Source of the DNA: Alphaproteobacteria bacterium
GTDB lineage: Bacteria; Planctomycetota; Phycisphaerae; UBA1845
DNA: 43,149 bases
Assembly (NCBI GenBank): GCA_028285105.1
Contig: JANQQE010000007.1
Span: 67,408-110,556 of the forward strand
Direction: 5' to 3'
Shown: in pieces, positions 8,389 to 17,250 of the stretch
Layout: each line of letters starts with the position of its first letter
How positions within the stretch are numbered: position 1 is the first letter of the stretch
Notes under the pieces: model-generated
Databases searched by the model: none
The model's input: only the letters and a program-made list of their open reading frames with translations
Told to the model about the DNA's origin: nothing
Position numbers and translations under genes: made by a program

Positions 8389-9045
8389 ATGGACAGGTCA
8401 GCCATCATCTATACGGTCGATATTGCGGGTCCGGACCCATTGAACCCGTCCGGGCATCGTTTGTTGTTGGGTCAGGAGAAGAGTTTGGGCAAAACACTAC
8501 TCCAACGCGTGGCAGCAGGTGAGACGGCCGCAGTTGCCGCATGTGTCGATACATACGGTGGATTGATCTGGTCACTCGCCCGTCGATTTCTGGGGCGTGC
8601 CTCCGAAGCTGAGGACGCAGTCCAGGAAGTATTTATCGAACTCTGGAAAAACGCGCAGCGGTTCGATCCTTCAGTCGGTTCCGAAACCACTTTCGTCGCA
8701 ATGATCGCACGACGTCGATTGATCGATCGTCGCCGCAGAGATTCCCGTCGCCCGGTCAATGAAAACATCGAGATTGAAAACCTACCGCTGACCGCGCCCG
8801 ACGAACTTCGCAATGTCGAAATCAAAGACGAAGCCGCGCAAGCCGCTACTGCACTGAATCGATTGAAACCCGATCAACAACGGGTCCTCAAACTCGCAGT
8901 CTGTCAGGGTTGGCCGCACCAGGTGATTGCCGACCAATTGGGCCTGCCTTTGGGCACCGTTAAAACGCACGTCCGCCGCGGCTTGATCAAACTCCGCGAA
9001 GAACTGAAGGTACTTAAGAATGAGTCTGGAAAGGAGGTTGTGTGA
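8389..9045 (+). CDS. ECF-type RNA polymerase sigma factor
   Basis: The 218-residue protein has a sigma region 2 (about residues 45-115) with the EAEDAVQEVFIELWKNAQRF core-binding and -10 recognition helix and the WxxAR-like TTFVAMIARRRLIDRRRR segment. Region 4 (about 155-208) contains LKPDQQRVLKLAVCQG and a helix-turn-helix ending GTVKTHVRRGLIKLREEL. It directs transcription of a stress regulon. The next gene, its anti-sigma factor, overlaps by four bases (ATGA), indicating translational coupling. The N-terminal ~30 residues are not conserved, so a downstream start is possible. Confidence 0.93.
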   Translation: MDRSAIIYTVDIAGPDPLNPSGHRLLLGQEKSLGKTLLQRVAAGETAAVAACVDTYGGLIWSLARRFLGRASEAEDAVQEVFIELWKNAQRFDPSVGSETTFVAMIARRRLIDRRRRDSRRPVNENIEIENLPLTAPDELRNVEIKDEAAQAATALNRLKPDQQRVLKLAVCQGWPHQVIADQLGLPLGTVKTHVRRGLIKLREELKVLKNESGKEVV

Positions 9046-9836
9046 TGAACGATCCACTCGCACACGCCCCCGAAAGACTCATCGACCTGCTTGCCGACCG
9101 AGCCACTGAAGGACTCGATGCGCGCGAGTCTCAGGAGTTGAATGGACTCCTTGCCGATCATCCAAGTGTCGATCCAAATGAATTGGATTGGGTGGCTGCG
9201 ATGGTTGATTTGTCATTGACGTCGCAAGATTTTGAGCCGATGCCCACCGGTCTTCGCGACCAGGTTATCCTTCGCGCCGAACATTACTTCAATGAAACCG
9301 GCGCAGCAGCAAAGACGGTACGTAATGTAGATATCCAAACGGACTCGCCGAACAGAAATCGATTCGCGTGGTATCTCGCTGCTGCATCCATTTTTGTCGC
9401 GCTTGCCGGGTGGTGGCAGGTTTTAATTCCATCATCCGGCCCGGAATCACAGGCGGCTGCCTTTGCAAAATTTCTGGGTGAAACGGATGACGTCATTTCG
9501 GGAAATTGGAACAGCGAGGTCGAAGGTTATGAAAAAGTCGTGGGCGAATTTGCCTGGAGCGGTAAGAAACAGGCGGGTTTTATGCGGTTTGTAAACCTTC
9601 CACCAAACGATCCGAACGTCGCCCAGTATCAGTTGTGGATCGTGGATCCGAATCGAGACAAACATCCGATCGATGGAGGTGTCTTTGACGTCGGTTCATT
9701 TGCCGAAGCGATCGTTCCGATTGACGCAAAGTTGCAGGTCGATCAACCCAACGCATTTGCGATCACGCTGGAAAAACCAGGTGGGGTTGTGGTTTCCGGG
9801 GGACCGCTGTTGATCGTTGGAGCCTGTCCAAAGTAA
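9042..9836 (+). CDS. Membrane anti-sigma factor, RskA-like
   Basis: The 264-residue protein has an N-terminal cytoplasmic domain (residues 1-~100, with HAPERLIDLLADRATEGLDA as sigma-binding helices), a single membrane helix around 108-130 (FAWYLAAASIFVALAGWW), and a periplasmic anti-sigma-K (RskA) C-terminal domain containing YQLWIVDPNRDKHPIDGGVF and a final FAITLEKPGGVVVSGGP strand. It lacks a zinc HxxxCxxC motif. It should hold the ECF factor inactive at the membrane until a signal releases it. Translation is coupled to the sigma gene by an ATGA overlap, with GGAGG just upstream. Confidence 0.9.
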   Translation: MMNDPLAHAPERLIDLLADRATEGLDARESQELNGLLADHPSVDPNELDWVAAMVDLSLTSQDFEPMPTGLRDQVILRAEHYFNETGAAAKTVRNVDIQTDSPNRNRFAWYLAAASIFVALAGWWQVLIPSSGPESQAAAFAKFLGETDDVISGNWNSEVEGYEKVVGEFAWSGKKQAGFMRFVNLPPNDPNVAQYQLWIVDPNRDKHPIDGGVFDVGSFAEAIVPIDAKLQVDQPNAFAITLEKPGGVVVSGGPLLIVGACPK

Positions 9837-9911
9837 TTAATTGCTTCACAATGAATCCGAATCGTAACAAGCACGAATACGTACAGTAGTTAGTAGTTAA
9901 CAGAGACGCCC

Positions 9912-10973
9912 ATGGATCAGACAGCAAAGCAAGCCAGTTTCATCATCGATTCAGTCACCAAAGCTGTGGCGAATTGGACCGTCGATGAACACGCCGGCCT
10001 TAATCCCGACATGCCGGATCGATATGGCAGCAACTGGCGCGTGGATTGGATTGGCCACACGATGGGCTTGCTGCACATGCTCGCACAATCGGTTGCGATG
10101 CGCAGTCCCGAACTGTTCTCACATTCATTGCGCTGGACGCACGATTCCTTCGAAGCCCGAGGTATTAGGGAGAGCGATCTGCTTCAAAACGCAAACGCAA
10201 TGCGCGAGGTCCTCTCCAAGGAGTTGCCTCCACCCGTTGATAAGACAGCGCTTGCCATCGTTGATGCCGCATTGGAAAGCCTGCGGGTCAAGCAGGACGA
10301 CTCAGCATACGATTCCATCGAGAATTCAAAAGAAAAGGAAACGGTTCTGACTTATTTGGCAGCGATTCTTGAATCGAACGGAGCCGCGGCTGAGTCGATT
10401 ATCATGTCGGCTGTTGAACGAGGCGTGCCTGTCGCTGCGATTTACGAAAACATTCTGTCCCCCGCTCAGGCGCGGCTTGGGCAAATGTGGCATCGTGGCG
10501 AGATCAGTGTTGCCGACGAACATTTTGGCAGTGCCACGACGCAAGCGGTGATGTCACGACTTCGCCCTCACTTCAAACCGGCTTCGGCGAGGCACAAGCT
10601 CATGGTCGGAACGTCAACACCGGGCGACCTGCACGAAATTGGCCTGCGAATGGTCGTTGATCTGTTTGAATTGGATGGATGGAATGTTGTCTATCTTGGC
10701 GCCAACACACCTGTTGCGGATTTGATCGAATTTCTTGAGCGTCGCAGTCCAGATCTGCTGGCATTGTCGATCAGCACCGCGCTGATGCTCCGAGACGCTG
10801 GTGAATTGATCGAGCGCATCCGTGAAAACGAGAAGATCGGTTCGACAAAAGTCCTCATCGGCGGACCTCCATTTCGATTTGTCGATGGTCTGTGGCGTCA
10901 GCTGGGCGCCGACGGCTGCGCATCGTCAGCCACCCAGGCCATTGAACTCGGGAACCAAATCGTAGCTTCTTAA
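9912..10973 (+). CDS. Cobalamin-binding photoreceptor-like protein without DNA-binding domain
   Basis: The 353-residue protein has a helical N-terminal domain of unknown type (~1-140), a B12-binding-2 four-helix bundle (~145-225) and a Rossmann-like B12-binding domain (~230-350). The bundle contains MWHRGEISVADEHF with Trp193, Glu203 and His204, spaced exactly like the W131/E141/H142 set that binds adenosylcobalamin in the photoreceptor CarH. The B12-binding domain has GDLHEIG with His241 as lower axial ligand. The MerR DNA-binding domain of CarH is absent, so any light signal must pass through another protein; the ECF/anti-sigma pair just upstream (75 bases) is the obvious candidate. A corrinoid carrier for methyl transfer is the alternative. 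Confidence 0.88.
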   Translation: MDQTAKQASFIIDSVTKAVANWTVDEHAGLNPDMPDRYGSNWRVDWIGHTMGLLHMLAQSVAMRSPELFSHSLRWTHDSFEARGIRESDLLQNANAMREVLSKELPPPVDKTALAIVDAALESLRVKQDDSAYDSIENSKEKETVLTYLAAILESNGAAAESIIMSAVERGVPVAAIYENILSPAQARLGQMWHRGEISVADEHFGSATTQAVMSRLRPHFKPASARHKLMVGTSTPGDLHEIGLRMVVDLFELDGWNVVYLGANTPVADLIEFLERRSPDLLALSISTALMLRDAGELIERIRENEKIGSTKVLIGGPPFRFVDGLWRQLGADGCASSATQAIELGNQIVAS

Positions 10974-11177
10974 ACCGCTGTAATAAATGAGTTTGCGCAG
11001 CGACGCGAACGCTACATTCGCAGCTGAGGTCAATCGCCAATAGGCCGCCAAATCAAACCCGATTCGATTGAATCCAATAACACAATGCAATCGAAGTCGT
11101 TTACAGGATGCGGTCTATCAATGGATCGCGAGTGGAAGACACATAGTTAGAAACCCATCAACGCAAAGGAGCGCGGT

Positions 11178-11855
11178 ATGAGAAATGCTATCAAAGGTTC
11201 ACTTGTTGCCCTTTCATTTGTCTTGGTTACCGGTTGTGAAATGATGCCACCGCCGGTCCAGTCCAATGCCCGAATTCGAGTGGTACACGCCAGCCCAGAC
11301 GCACCGGCAGTTGACGTTTGCGGTAATGGAGCGGTCGCGTTTGCGGGTGCGACGTTTCCCGGTGCAACTGATTACGCAGAAGTGCCAGCTGGTACCTTGG
11401 CGGTAAACGTCGTTGCTGCTGGCTCTGACTGCGCGACCGATGGGGTCATCGTCGCCGACCTGCCCTTGGCGGCAGACACCGATACAACTGTTGTCGCTGC
11501 GAATCTATTGGCCGACATCGAACCGATCGTTCTGAACGACGACAACTCCGATCCCGCAGCCGGAAGCGCCAAGGTACGCTTTGTCCATGCTTCACCGGAT
11601 GCACCGACGGTCGACATTACACTCGTCGATGGCACGACCTTGTTTGACAACGTCGCGTTCAAGGGTGTCGGCGACTATATCGAAGTGGATGCGCAAACCG
11701 TCGATCTTGAAGTTCGTGACGAAACGGGCGAAAACGTTGTGCTGACGTTGCCAGGCGTGACGCTGGAGGATGGAACCGTTTATACGATCTATGCCATCGG
11801 CTTGCTTGCCGGTGATCCTGATTTGGATGCGCTGATCACGGTGGATAACGGATAG
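11178..11855 (+). CDS. Lipoprotein with two DUF4397 domains
   Basis: A clear Shine-Dalgarno site (AAGGAG) precedes the ATG. The 225-residue product starts with a lipoprotein signal peptide (SLVALSFVLVTGCEM, Cys20). Two DUF4397 repeats follow, each with the signature VRVVHASPDAPAVD-type motif: at about 32-45 and 132-145 (FVHASPDAPTVDITL). These domains are beta-sandwich modules found in secreted and surface proteins, sometimes beside fasciclin domains; molecular function is unknown. It probably belongs to the stress/light regulon around the ECF sigma gene. Confidence 0.9.
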   Translation: MRNAIKGSLVALSFVLVTGCEMMPPPVQSNARIRVVHASPDAPAVDVCGNGAVAFAGATFPGATDYAEVPAGTLAVNVVAAGSDCATDGVIVADLPLAADTDTTVVAANLLADIEPIVLNDDNSDPAAGSAKVRFVHASPDAPTVDITLVDGTTLFDNVAFKGVGDYIEVDAQTVDLEVRDETGENVVLTLPGVTLEDGTVYTIYAIGLLAGDPDLDALITVDNG

Positions 11856-12018
11856 GGGTGTACCGGTGTGTGGTATTGCAGCAGTTTTTCCTCAACGCCA
11901 GTGTTTTTCGCATACTGCTGCAAGGCGTGACCCTTGAGGGGGTCAGTCTCGTTGGCGCATCTGTCGATTGCCCGGGCAGGTGCGTCAACCTTTTCACTTT
12001 CGAAACAGGATCGACCCA

Positions 12019-13314
12019 ATGCTCCTTTCGTTACGATTGCAACGCGCGTGCAGATTTCTGATTGTGCTTGCGTCGATTCTTGGCACAGTCTTGCTGATTC
12101 CTGGCGCAGCAAACGCTGATGAACGTCATCGTCAAAACTGGCCGCAATGGCGGGGCCCAAACCGCGACTCGATTCTGGGTGACGGCCCTCCATGGCCCTC
12201 CTCGTTTGAATCCTTACAAAAAAAATGGCACGTGCCTTTGGGACCGGGCTATTCCGGACCCATCGTCTGGGGCGAGCGTGTATTCGTAACCGAAACCGTG
12301 AACAAAGAACTCGAGGTCGTTCGGGCATTGGACCTTCGCAGTGGTAAAGAGATTTGGCGAGCGCAGTGGCCGGGATCGATGAGCGTCCCGTTTTTTGCAA
12401 AGTCGAACGGTGACTGGATACGCTCGACGCCGGCCTGCGACGGCGAATCGCTTTATGTCGCCGGAATGCGCGATGTACTCGTGTGTCTGAATTGCGAGAC
12501 CGGCAAAGTTCGGTGGCGTCTGGCGTTTCCAAAAAAATACGATACGCCGAATCCTTCGTTCGGGTTTGTCGCTTCGCCTCTGCTTCACGACAATCACGTT
12601 TATGTACAAGCCGGTGGCGGTCTTGCCAAGATCGAAAAATTGACTGGTGCCGTCGTTTGGAGAATTCTCGACGACGGAGGCGGGATGAACAGCGCTTTCT
12701 CGTCACCGGTCGTGGCCCGGATTGGAAATGTTGAACAAATCCTTGTGCAGACCAGGCAGGAATTACTCGGTGTTCTTCCGGATTCCGGGAAAGTCCTCTG
12801 GCGACAAACGGTACCGTCATTTAGAGGAATGAACATCCTTACGCCAACGGTCTACAACGACGGAGTATTCACGAGTACGTACAAGAACCGCACGTTCTTC
12901 TATCAGGTCGAAAACACCGGCGACCAATTTAAGTGCCAAGAGGCGTGGACCGCGAAAGCACAAGGCTACATGTCCTCGCCCGTGATCATCGGGGACCATG
13001 CGTACCTGCATCTCGGCAACGGCCGTCTCTCTTGCTTCGATCTCCGAACGGGTGAAGAGAAATGGAGATCGAAACCATTTGGAAAATACTGGAGCATGGT
13101 CGCTCATAAAGGCCGAATCGTAGCACTCGATGAGCGCGGAGAGCTTATGCTCATCGACGCCAACCCGCAGAACTTTACGCTTCTGGATCGTAGGACCGTA
13201 TCTGAAGGCGAATCTTGGGCGCACATTGCGGTCTGCGGATCGTCACTGTTGGTACGCGACCTCTCGGGTATTTCGTTGTTCGACTGGTCTCAAAACACCT
13301 CAAAACAAAATTAG
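12019..13314 (+). CDS. Secreted PQQ-like beta-propeller repeat protein
   Basis: The ATG at 12019 gives a signal peptide (LRLQRACRFLIVLASILG, cleavage near ANA-DE) and is preferred over an upstream ATG at 11968. The 431-residue mature protein opens with NWPQWRGPNRDSI, typical of planctomycete PQQ-like proteins, and contains successive propeller blades marked by ALDLRSGKEIWRAQWPG, CLNCETGKVRWRL, IEKLTGAVVWRI, VLPDSGKVLWRQT and FDLRTGEEKWRS. Related to BamB and quinoprotein dehydrogenase propellers, but no PQQ-ligand or catalytic residues can be assigned, so a scaffold role is as likely as an enzyme. The lipocalin gene follows after 17 bases. Confidence 0.88.
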   Translation: MLLSLRLQRACRFLIVLASILGTVLLIPGAANADERHRQNWPQWRGPNRDSILGDGPPWPSSFESLQKKWHVPLGPGYSGPIVWGERVFVTETVNKELEVVRALDLRSGKEIWRAQWPGSMSVPFFAKSNGDWIRSTPACDGESLYVAGMRDVLVCLNCETGKVRWRLAFPKKYDTPNPSFGFVASPLLHDNHVYVQAGGGLAKIEKLTGAVVWRILDDGGGMNSAFSSPVVARIGNVEQILVQTRQELLGVLPDSGKVLWRQTVPSFRGMNILTPTVYNDGVFTSTYKNRTFFYQVENTGDQFKCQEAWTAKAQGYMSSPVIIGDHAYLHLGNGRLSCFDLRTGEEKWRSKPFGKYWSMVAHKGRIVALDERGELMLIDANPQNFTLLDRRTVSEGESWAHIAVCGSSLLVRDLSGISLFDWSQNTSKQN

Positions 13315-13331
13315 CAAATGGAGTCAGAAGA

Positions 13332-13925
13332 ATGAATACAATCGGAATTGCCCGTAGCCCTGCATCAGGCTCACAAATCATAAAGCGAATGTCGTATAGA
13401 GCCGGTGCTGTACTGATGGCCATGAGTCTCTCCGTACTTTGTGGATGCGAAGCGTTTTTCCCGCCGCTTGAGACGGTCGCACAAGTCGATGTGCAGCGGT
13501 ACACAGGGCGCTGGTACGAGATTGCCCGATACCCAAATTCATTTGAAACCGGCTGCGTGGGCGTGACAGCCGACTATGAACTGATGGATGACGGTCGAGT
13601 CAGCGTTTTGAATACGTGCATTGAAGGCGATCTCGATGGCGAAATGCGTACCGTGGAAGGCGTTGCCCGCGTGACCGACCCTGCCACCAACGCCAAACTT
13701 GCCGTTTCGTTTTTCTTTCCTTTCGAGGGCGCATACTGGATTCTCGAACTTGGCGAGGACTACGAATACGCCGTCGTAGGCGAACCAAGTCGCACCTTTC
13801 TGTGGATACTGAGTCGCGAACCCACATTGGACGAATCGATTGTCGAAGGCATCAGGCAGCGACTACCCGATCGCGGGTACGATCCGAATCGCCTCGAAAC
13901 TGTCTTGCAGGACACGGACCAATAA
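13332..13925 (+). CDS. blc: Outer-membrane lipocalin lipoprotein (Blc-like)
   Basis: The ATG at 13332 has GGAG 8 bases upstream. The 197-residue product has a lipoprotein signal ending in LSVLCGC, then lipocalin signature 1 (VDVQRYTGRWYEIARYPNSF), ETGCVGVTADYEL, a YWILELGEDYEYAVVGEPS strand pair and FLWILSREPTLDE. Bacterial Blc proteins bind fatty acids or lysophospholipids at the outer membrane and are made under stress. In many light-regulated (LitR/CarH-type) clusters a lipocalin sits with a photolyase, an SDR and a SRPBCC gene, exactly the set found here. Likely one operon with the genes on either side. Confidence 0.92.
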   Translation: MNTIGIARSPASGSQIIKRMSYRAGAVLMAMSLSVLCGCEAFFPPLETVAQVDVQRYTGRWYEIARYPNSFETGCVGVTADYELMDDGRVSVLNTCIEGDLDGEMRTVEGVARVTDPATNAKLAVSFFFPFEGAYWILELGEDYEYAVVGEPSRTFLWILSREPTLDESIVEGIRQRLPDRGYDPNRLETVLQDTDQ

Positions 13926-13969
13926 TGCCCAACAAAATGCAGCCGCGTTGATCGGTTGGGGTGAGAGTC

Positions 13970-15475
13970 ATGCGAATATTCGTCACGGGAGCCACAGGAT
14001 ACATCGGCGGACGTCTCGTTCCCCGGTTGCTTGAAAGCGGACACGAAGTGGTGTGCGGTGTGCGCGACCCGCGAAAACTCGAGGCCCGCCCATGGGCGTC
14101 GCATTCAAATCTGAGCGCCGTAGAAGCCGACGCAAATAATGAAGGTCGACTCGTCGAGTGCATGCGTGACTGCGAGGTTGCTTATTATCTGATCCACTCC
14201 ATGCTGGCAGTTGGTTCAGCGTATCGCGATCACGACCGCCAACTTGCCCGAAAGTTTGCCAACGCCGCCAGAAGCGCTAAGGTAAATCGGTTGATTTATC
14301 TTGGCGGGCTCGGAGAAACCGGCGCTGGACTGAGCGAACACCTAAAATCACGCCGCGAAGTGGAAGAGTCGCTGAAATCATCCGGGGTTCCGGTCACCGT
14401 TTTTCGCGCTGCGATGATTATTGGATCGGGCTCGGCATCATTTGAAATTCTACGCTATCTTGTCGCACGATTGCCGGTGATGATTACACCACGATGGGTT
14501 TCGACTGAGAGTCAACCGATTGCCGTCAGAGATGTCATTCACTACCTCACCGAATGTTTGAACGTACCCGAAACGAGCGGCAGAACTTTGGACATCGGCG
14601 GGCCGGATGTGCTGACCTATCGTGAACTCATGCAACTGATGGCCACGTCGCTCGGTCTGCGAAGGCGCATTGTCATTCCGGTTCCGGTATTGACCCCGCG
14701 ACTGAGTTCTCTCTGGATTCATCTTGTAACGCCGATTGATCGACACATCGCCCGACCCCTTGCGGAAGGACTGCGCAACCGCGTCGTGTGTCGCAATAAT
14801 GAATCGACACGCCTCATGCCGCAGAACTTGTTGACCGTTGAGGAAGCAATCGATGCCGCCCTCGGTAAGACAAGGACCGGGCGTATGGAATCTTCGTGGT
14901 CCGATGCGGGGGCGATGCCTGGAGATCCCGAGCGGGCTGGCGGTAAATGCTATGTCGATCAGCGATCGATCGAAATTGAGTCGGGCGCCGAAGACGTATT
15001 TCGAGTACTGTGTCAGTTGGGTGGTGAAAACGGGTACTTCGGGTCGCGATTGCTATGGCGACTTCGTGGTTTGATGGACCGGCTGGTCGGTGGTCCCGGT
15101 CTGCGTCGCGGCCGCCGGTCGCCCGATCAGATTTCCTACGGTGACGCACTCGATTTCTGGCGAGTCACGGGAATCGAACAGGATCGAATGCTTCAACTCA
15201 GTGCTGAAATGCGCTTGCCCGGTGTTGCTAAGCTCGAGTTTGAAATCAAGAAAGTGCCTTCCGATTCTCAAAGGGTCACGCTCGTCCAAACTGCCAGGTT
15301 TCTACCACGCGGCATCCTCGGCAGGCTTTACTGGCTGAGCGTCCTACCCTTTCATAACATCGTTTTCGACGGCATGCTTAATGGTATTCGTGAGGCGACA
15401 TTGACAGATTCAGTCTCGGAATCCTCCGAATCTCCACGGGCAATATTGGCTGATATGATGGAGGCGAGCGCTTGA
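13970..15475 (+). CDS. SDR-type NAD(P)-binding protein with C-terminal DUF2867
   Basis: The 501-residue protein begins MRIFVTGATGYIGGRLVPRL, an extended/atypical short-chain dehydrogenase Rossmann motif (GxxGxxG). The N-terminal ~300 residues resemble NAD(P)H-binding epimerase-like proteins; DIGGPDVLTYRELMQLMA is the typical C-terminal part of that domain. Residues ~320-490 match the DUF2867 layout (GENGYFGSRLLWRLRGLMDRLVGGPG then DFWRV). Substrate unknown. A GTG nine bases upstream (13961) is an alternative start; the ATG has GGGGTGAG just before it. It overlaps the next gene by 4 bases. Found in light-inducible clusters beside photolyases. Confidence 0.9.
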   Translation: MRIFVTGATGYIGGRLVPRLLESGHEVVCGVRDPRKLEARPWASHSNLSAVEADANNEGRLVECMRDCEVAYYLIHSMLAVGSAYRDHDRQLARKFANAARSAKVNRLIYLGGLGETGAGLSEHLKSRREVEESLKSSGVPVTVFRAAMIIGSGSASFEILRYLVARLPVMITPRWVSTESQPIAVRDVIHYLTECLNVPETSGRTLDIGGPDVLTYRELMQLMATSLGLRRRIVIPVPVLTPRLSSLWIHLVTPIDRHIARPLAEGLRNRVVCRNNESTRLMPQNLLTVEEAIDAALGKTRTGRMESSWSDAGAMPGDPERAGGKCYVDQRSIEIESGAEDVFRVLCQLGGENGYFGSRLLWRLRGLMDRLVGGPGLRRGRRSPDQISYGDALDFWRVTGIEQDRMLQLSAEMRLPGVAKLEFEIKKVPSDSQRVTLVQTARFLPRGILGRLYWLSVLPFHNIVFDGMLNGIREATLTDSVSESSESPRAILADMMEASA

Positions 15476-15987
15476 TGACCCAAGTTTCAACCGCAGCAGA
15501 CGTCACCGTGAAACAACCACGGTTCAATCTGTATCGAGAATTGATCGTCCCGGCCAAGTTGGCCGACGTGTTCAAGTTTTTCTCCGACGCCCACAACCTC
15601 GATCGGATCACACCGAAGTTTCTTCGCTTTCAGGTGCTGACCCCTGCTCCGATCGCTATGAAAGAGGGCGCGCGGATCGAATACGCCCTGCGCCTGCGCG
15701 GCATTCCCATTCGATGGACCAGTGAAATCACGGTGTGGGAACCACCCTATCGATTTGTCGATACCCAAATCAAGGGACCGTATCGATCGTGGATTCATGA
15801 ACATCGCTTTGAAGAGCTTGGAAGCGATACCAAGGTGATCGACGAAGTCGCCTACGATTTTTTTGGCGGACATCTTGTTCACGCTCTGTTCATCAGAAGA
15901 GATATCGCCCACATCTTTGACCATCGATCGGAATCGCTGAAGCAAATATTCGGCAAACTTGATTGTGATTCCCGCAATTCCGTCTAA
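15472..15987 (+). CDS. SRPBCC family protein (polyketide cyclase/ligand-binding fold)
   Basis: The 171-residue protein has the START/SRPBCC pattern: an N-terminal strand LYRELIVPAKLADVFKFFSD, AHNLDRITPKFLRF, RLRGIPIRWTSEITVWEPPY, FVDTQIKGPYRSWIHEHRFE and a C-terminal helix HIFDHRSESLKQIFGKL. Such proteins hold hydrophobic ligands; this subgroup is often next to SDR/DUF2867 and photolyase genes. Its ATG overlaps the TGA of the SDR gene, so translation is coupled and a shared pathway is likely. Enzymatic activity cannot be deduced. Confidence 0.9.
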   Translation: MMTQVSTAADVTVKQPRFNLYRELIVPAKLADVFKFFSDAHNLDRITPKFLRFQVLTPAPIAMKEGARIEYALRLRGIPIRWTSEITVWEPPYRFVDTQIKGPYRSWIHEHRFEELGSDTKVIDEVAYDFFGGHLVHALFIRRDIAHIFDHRSESLKQIFGKLDCDSRNSV

Positions 15988-16380
15988 AGCGATTCGTATT
16001 CGTCTCAAAATGGTTAAGGAACCAGTTCGCATATTTCATTTTCCAAAAACTCTCTTCAAAAACCGCTTCCTGTGTCAGCCTGACAGACAGTGAGCGTCAT
16101 TCAGCACGCATTCGCCTGTGCCTTCAGACAATTTCCTACAACTCCTAATTTTCTTTGGGCCTCACTGAATCCAATCGAGAACTTGCAACGAAACGCAGTT
16201 TGAGGGTTCAGCGTATTGCTGTGTCGTAAATAGTCATCGGTACATTCTGCCTTGTTTTGGATTCGGTCTGTATAGCCAAAATGTTGCCGCAATAACTGTG
16301 GTCGAGCGACTGAACTGAATTCAGCCCATGCAGAATGTTAATGGAATCTTCGTTTGAATCTCACTTTAGGAGTATTCACA
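15988..16380. other. Intergenic region, no gene seen
   Basis: About 390 bases without a credible coding frame. A near-palindrome TGTCAGCCTGACA lies near 16073-16085, of unknown meaning. The 3' end holds the ribosome-binding site (TTTAGGAG) of the small lipoprotein gene. No terminator with a T-run was recognised behind the SRPBCC gene. Confidence 0.5.
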
Positions 16381-16560
16381 ATGGCCAAAAAACGTTTCAA
16401 AGTCTTTGCGATGGTGACGCTACTTGGATCTGTAACTCAAATCGGCTGTATTGGGCGCGTGCTTCCCGACATATTGTTGAATGCCGCAACTGAACTCCTT
16501 TGGGACAGTGATGCCGTTTTCGATTTCTTCGGTGATGACGGTCCCGGATTGATTCTGTAG
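16381..16560 (+). CDS. Small lipoprotein-like secreted protein, 59 aa
   Basis: A Shine-Dalgarno site (TTTAGGAG) lies 8 bases before the ATG. The 59-residue product has a basic start (MAKKRFKVF), a hydrophobic core (AMVTLLGSVTQIGC) with a possible lipobox ending at Cys21, and a short acidic tail (SDAVFDFFGDDG). Planctomycete genomes often encode many such tiny exported proteins of unknown role. A strong hairpin terminator follows 77 bases after the stop, supporting a stand-alone gene. Confidence 0.7.
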   Translation: MAKKRFKVFAMVTLLGSVTQIGCIGRVLPDILLNAATELLWDSDAVFDFFGDDGPGLIL

Positions 16561-16637
16561 AACTTTGCTCGACCAAGAGTGCCCACCATCCAGATGGCCA
16601 AGCGCTCGTTTCCTTGCCAAAGTCCTCCTATTCAGGT

Positions 16638-16667
16638 GGCGGAGCGTTGCATTCGCAACGTTCCGCC
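16638..16667 (+). terminator. Intrinsic terminator after the 59-aa gene
   Basis: GGCGGAGCGTTGC pairs with GCAACGTTCCGCC around the 4-base loop ATTC, a 13-bp stem with one G-T pair, followed by ATTTTCATT. The position, just behind a single small gene and before the convergent RuvC-like gene, fits a rho-independent terminator. Confidence 0.75.
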
Positions 16668-16714
16668 ATTTTCATTCCTCTGCGTTTTAGTTTACTCCGC
16701 TGCGTCGGGTTGAG

Positions 16715-17197
16715 TCATTTCTCAAACTCCCCCGGGACGGCCTTTAACCAACCAGCATCAAGAACTCCCCAAAGTCCAATCAAGATCGCCTCGGACGCAT
16801 CGTGTCGTAGCGATGTGGGCCGCGGCGCGTCAGACCATCCGATTACCTTGCGTGCGATTTCGTCGGCTTTGCGCTTGGCCTGCTTGCCGCTGCGCCGATC
16901 GCGAGGAAAGAGCAGATCGTTGCGCCAGGTTTCGGCGCCAATCCTCTGAAAGGCGATGTTTAGTTTGCTCGCTTCTCGTTCCCAAATGACACCGAGATTA
17001 CCGCCGCCCTCGATGCAGACAATCTCCAGATTTTCAATCTCGCGCAAGATTCGATGCACACTTCGACGCAGGGCTGAGTTGTTGGCAAAATGATGTGACC
17101 GATACCAGCGCAATCGCCCGGCACCATCGAACAGCGCCATTCCCATCTTCAACCCAAGGTCAACGGCAAGAAGAAACCGGTCGCTACTCATATGCAT
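16715..17197 (-). CDS. RuvC-like (RNase H fold) predicted nuclease
   Basis: The 160-residue protein has the pattern of a RuvC/RNase H-fold resolvase: LLAVDLGLKMGMALFD (first acidic residue, Asp13, followed by a turn), VCIEGGGNLG (Glu near residue 62) and a C-terminal HDASEAILIGLWG in which the HDASEA acids complete a metal site. Holliday-junction resolvases of this type are 150-180 residues. It follows a Nei-type glycosylase gene by 53 bases on the same strand, suggesting a small DNA-repair unit. The start may be the second ATG six bases downstream (17191). Target structure is unknown. Confidence 0.7.
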   Translation of the reverse strand: MHMSSDRFLLAVDLGLKMGMALFDGAGRLRWYRSHHFANNSALRRSVHRILREIENLEIVCIEGGGNLGVIWEREASKLNIAFQRIGAETWRNDLLFPRDRRSGKQAKRKADEIARKVIGWSDAPRPTSLRHDASEAILIGLWGVLDAGWLKAVPGEFEK

Positions 17198-17250
17198 TTC
17201 AAGAGAACCAATGCTTTCAAATCCAGAATGATTTTCGCCAAACGCTCAGT

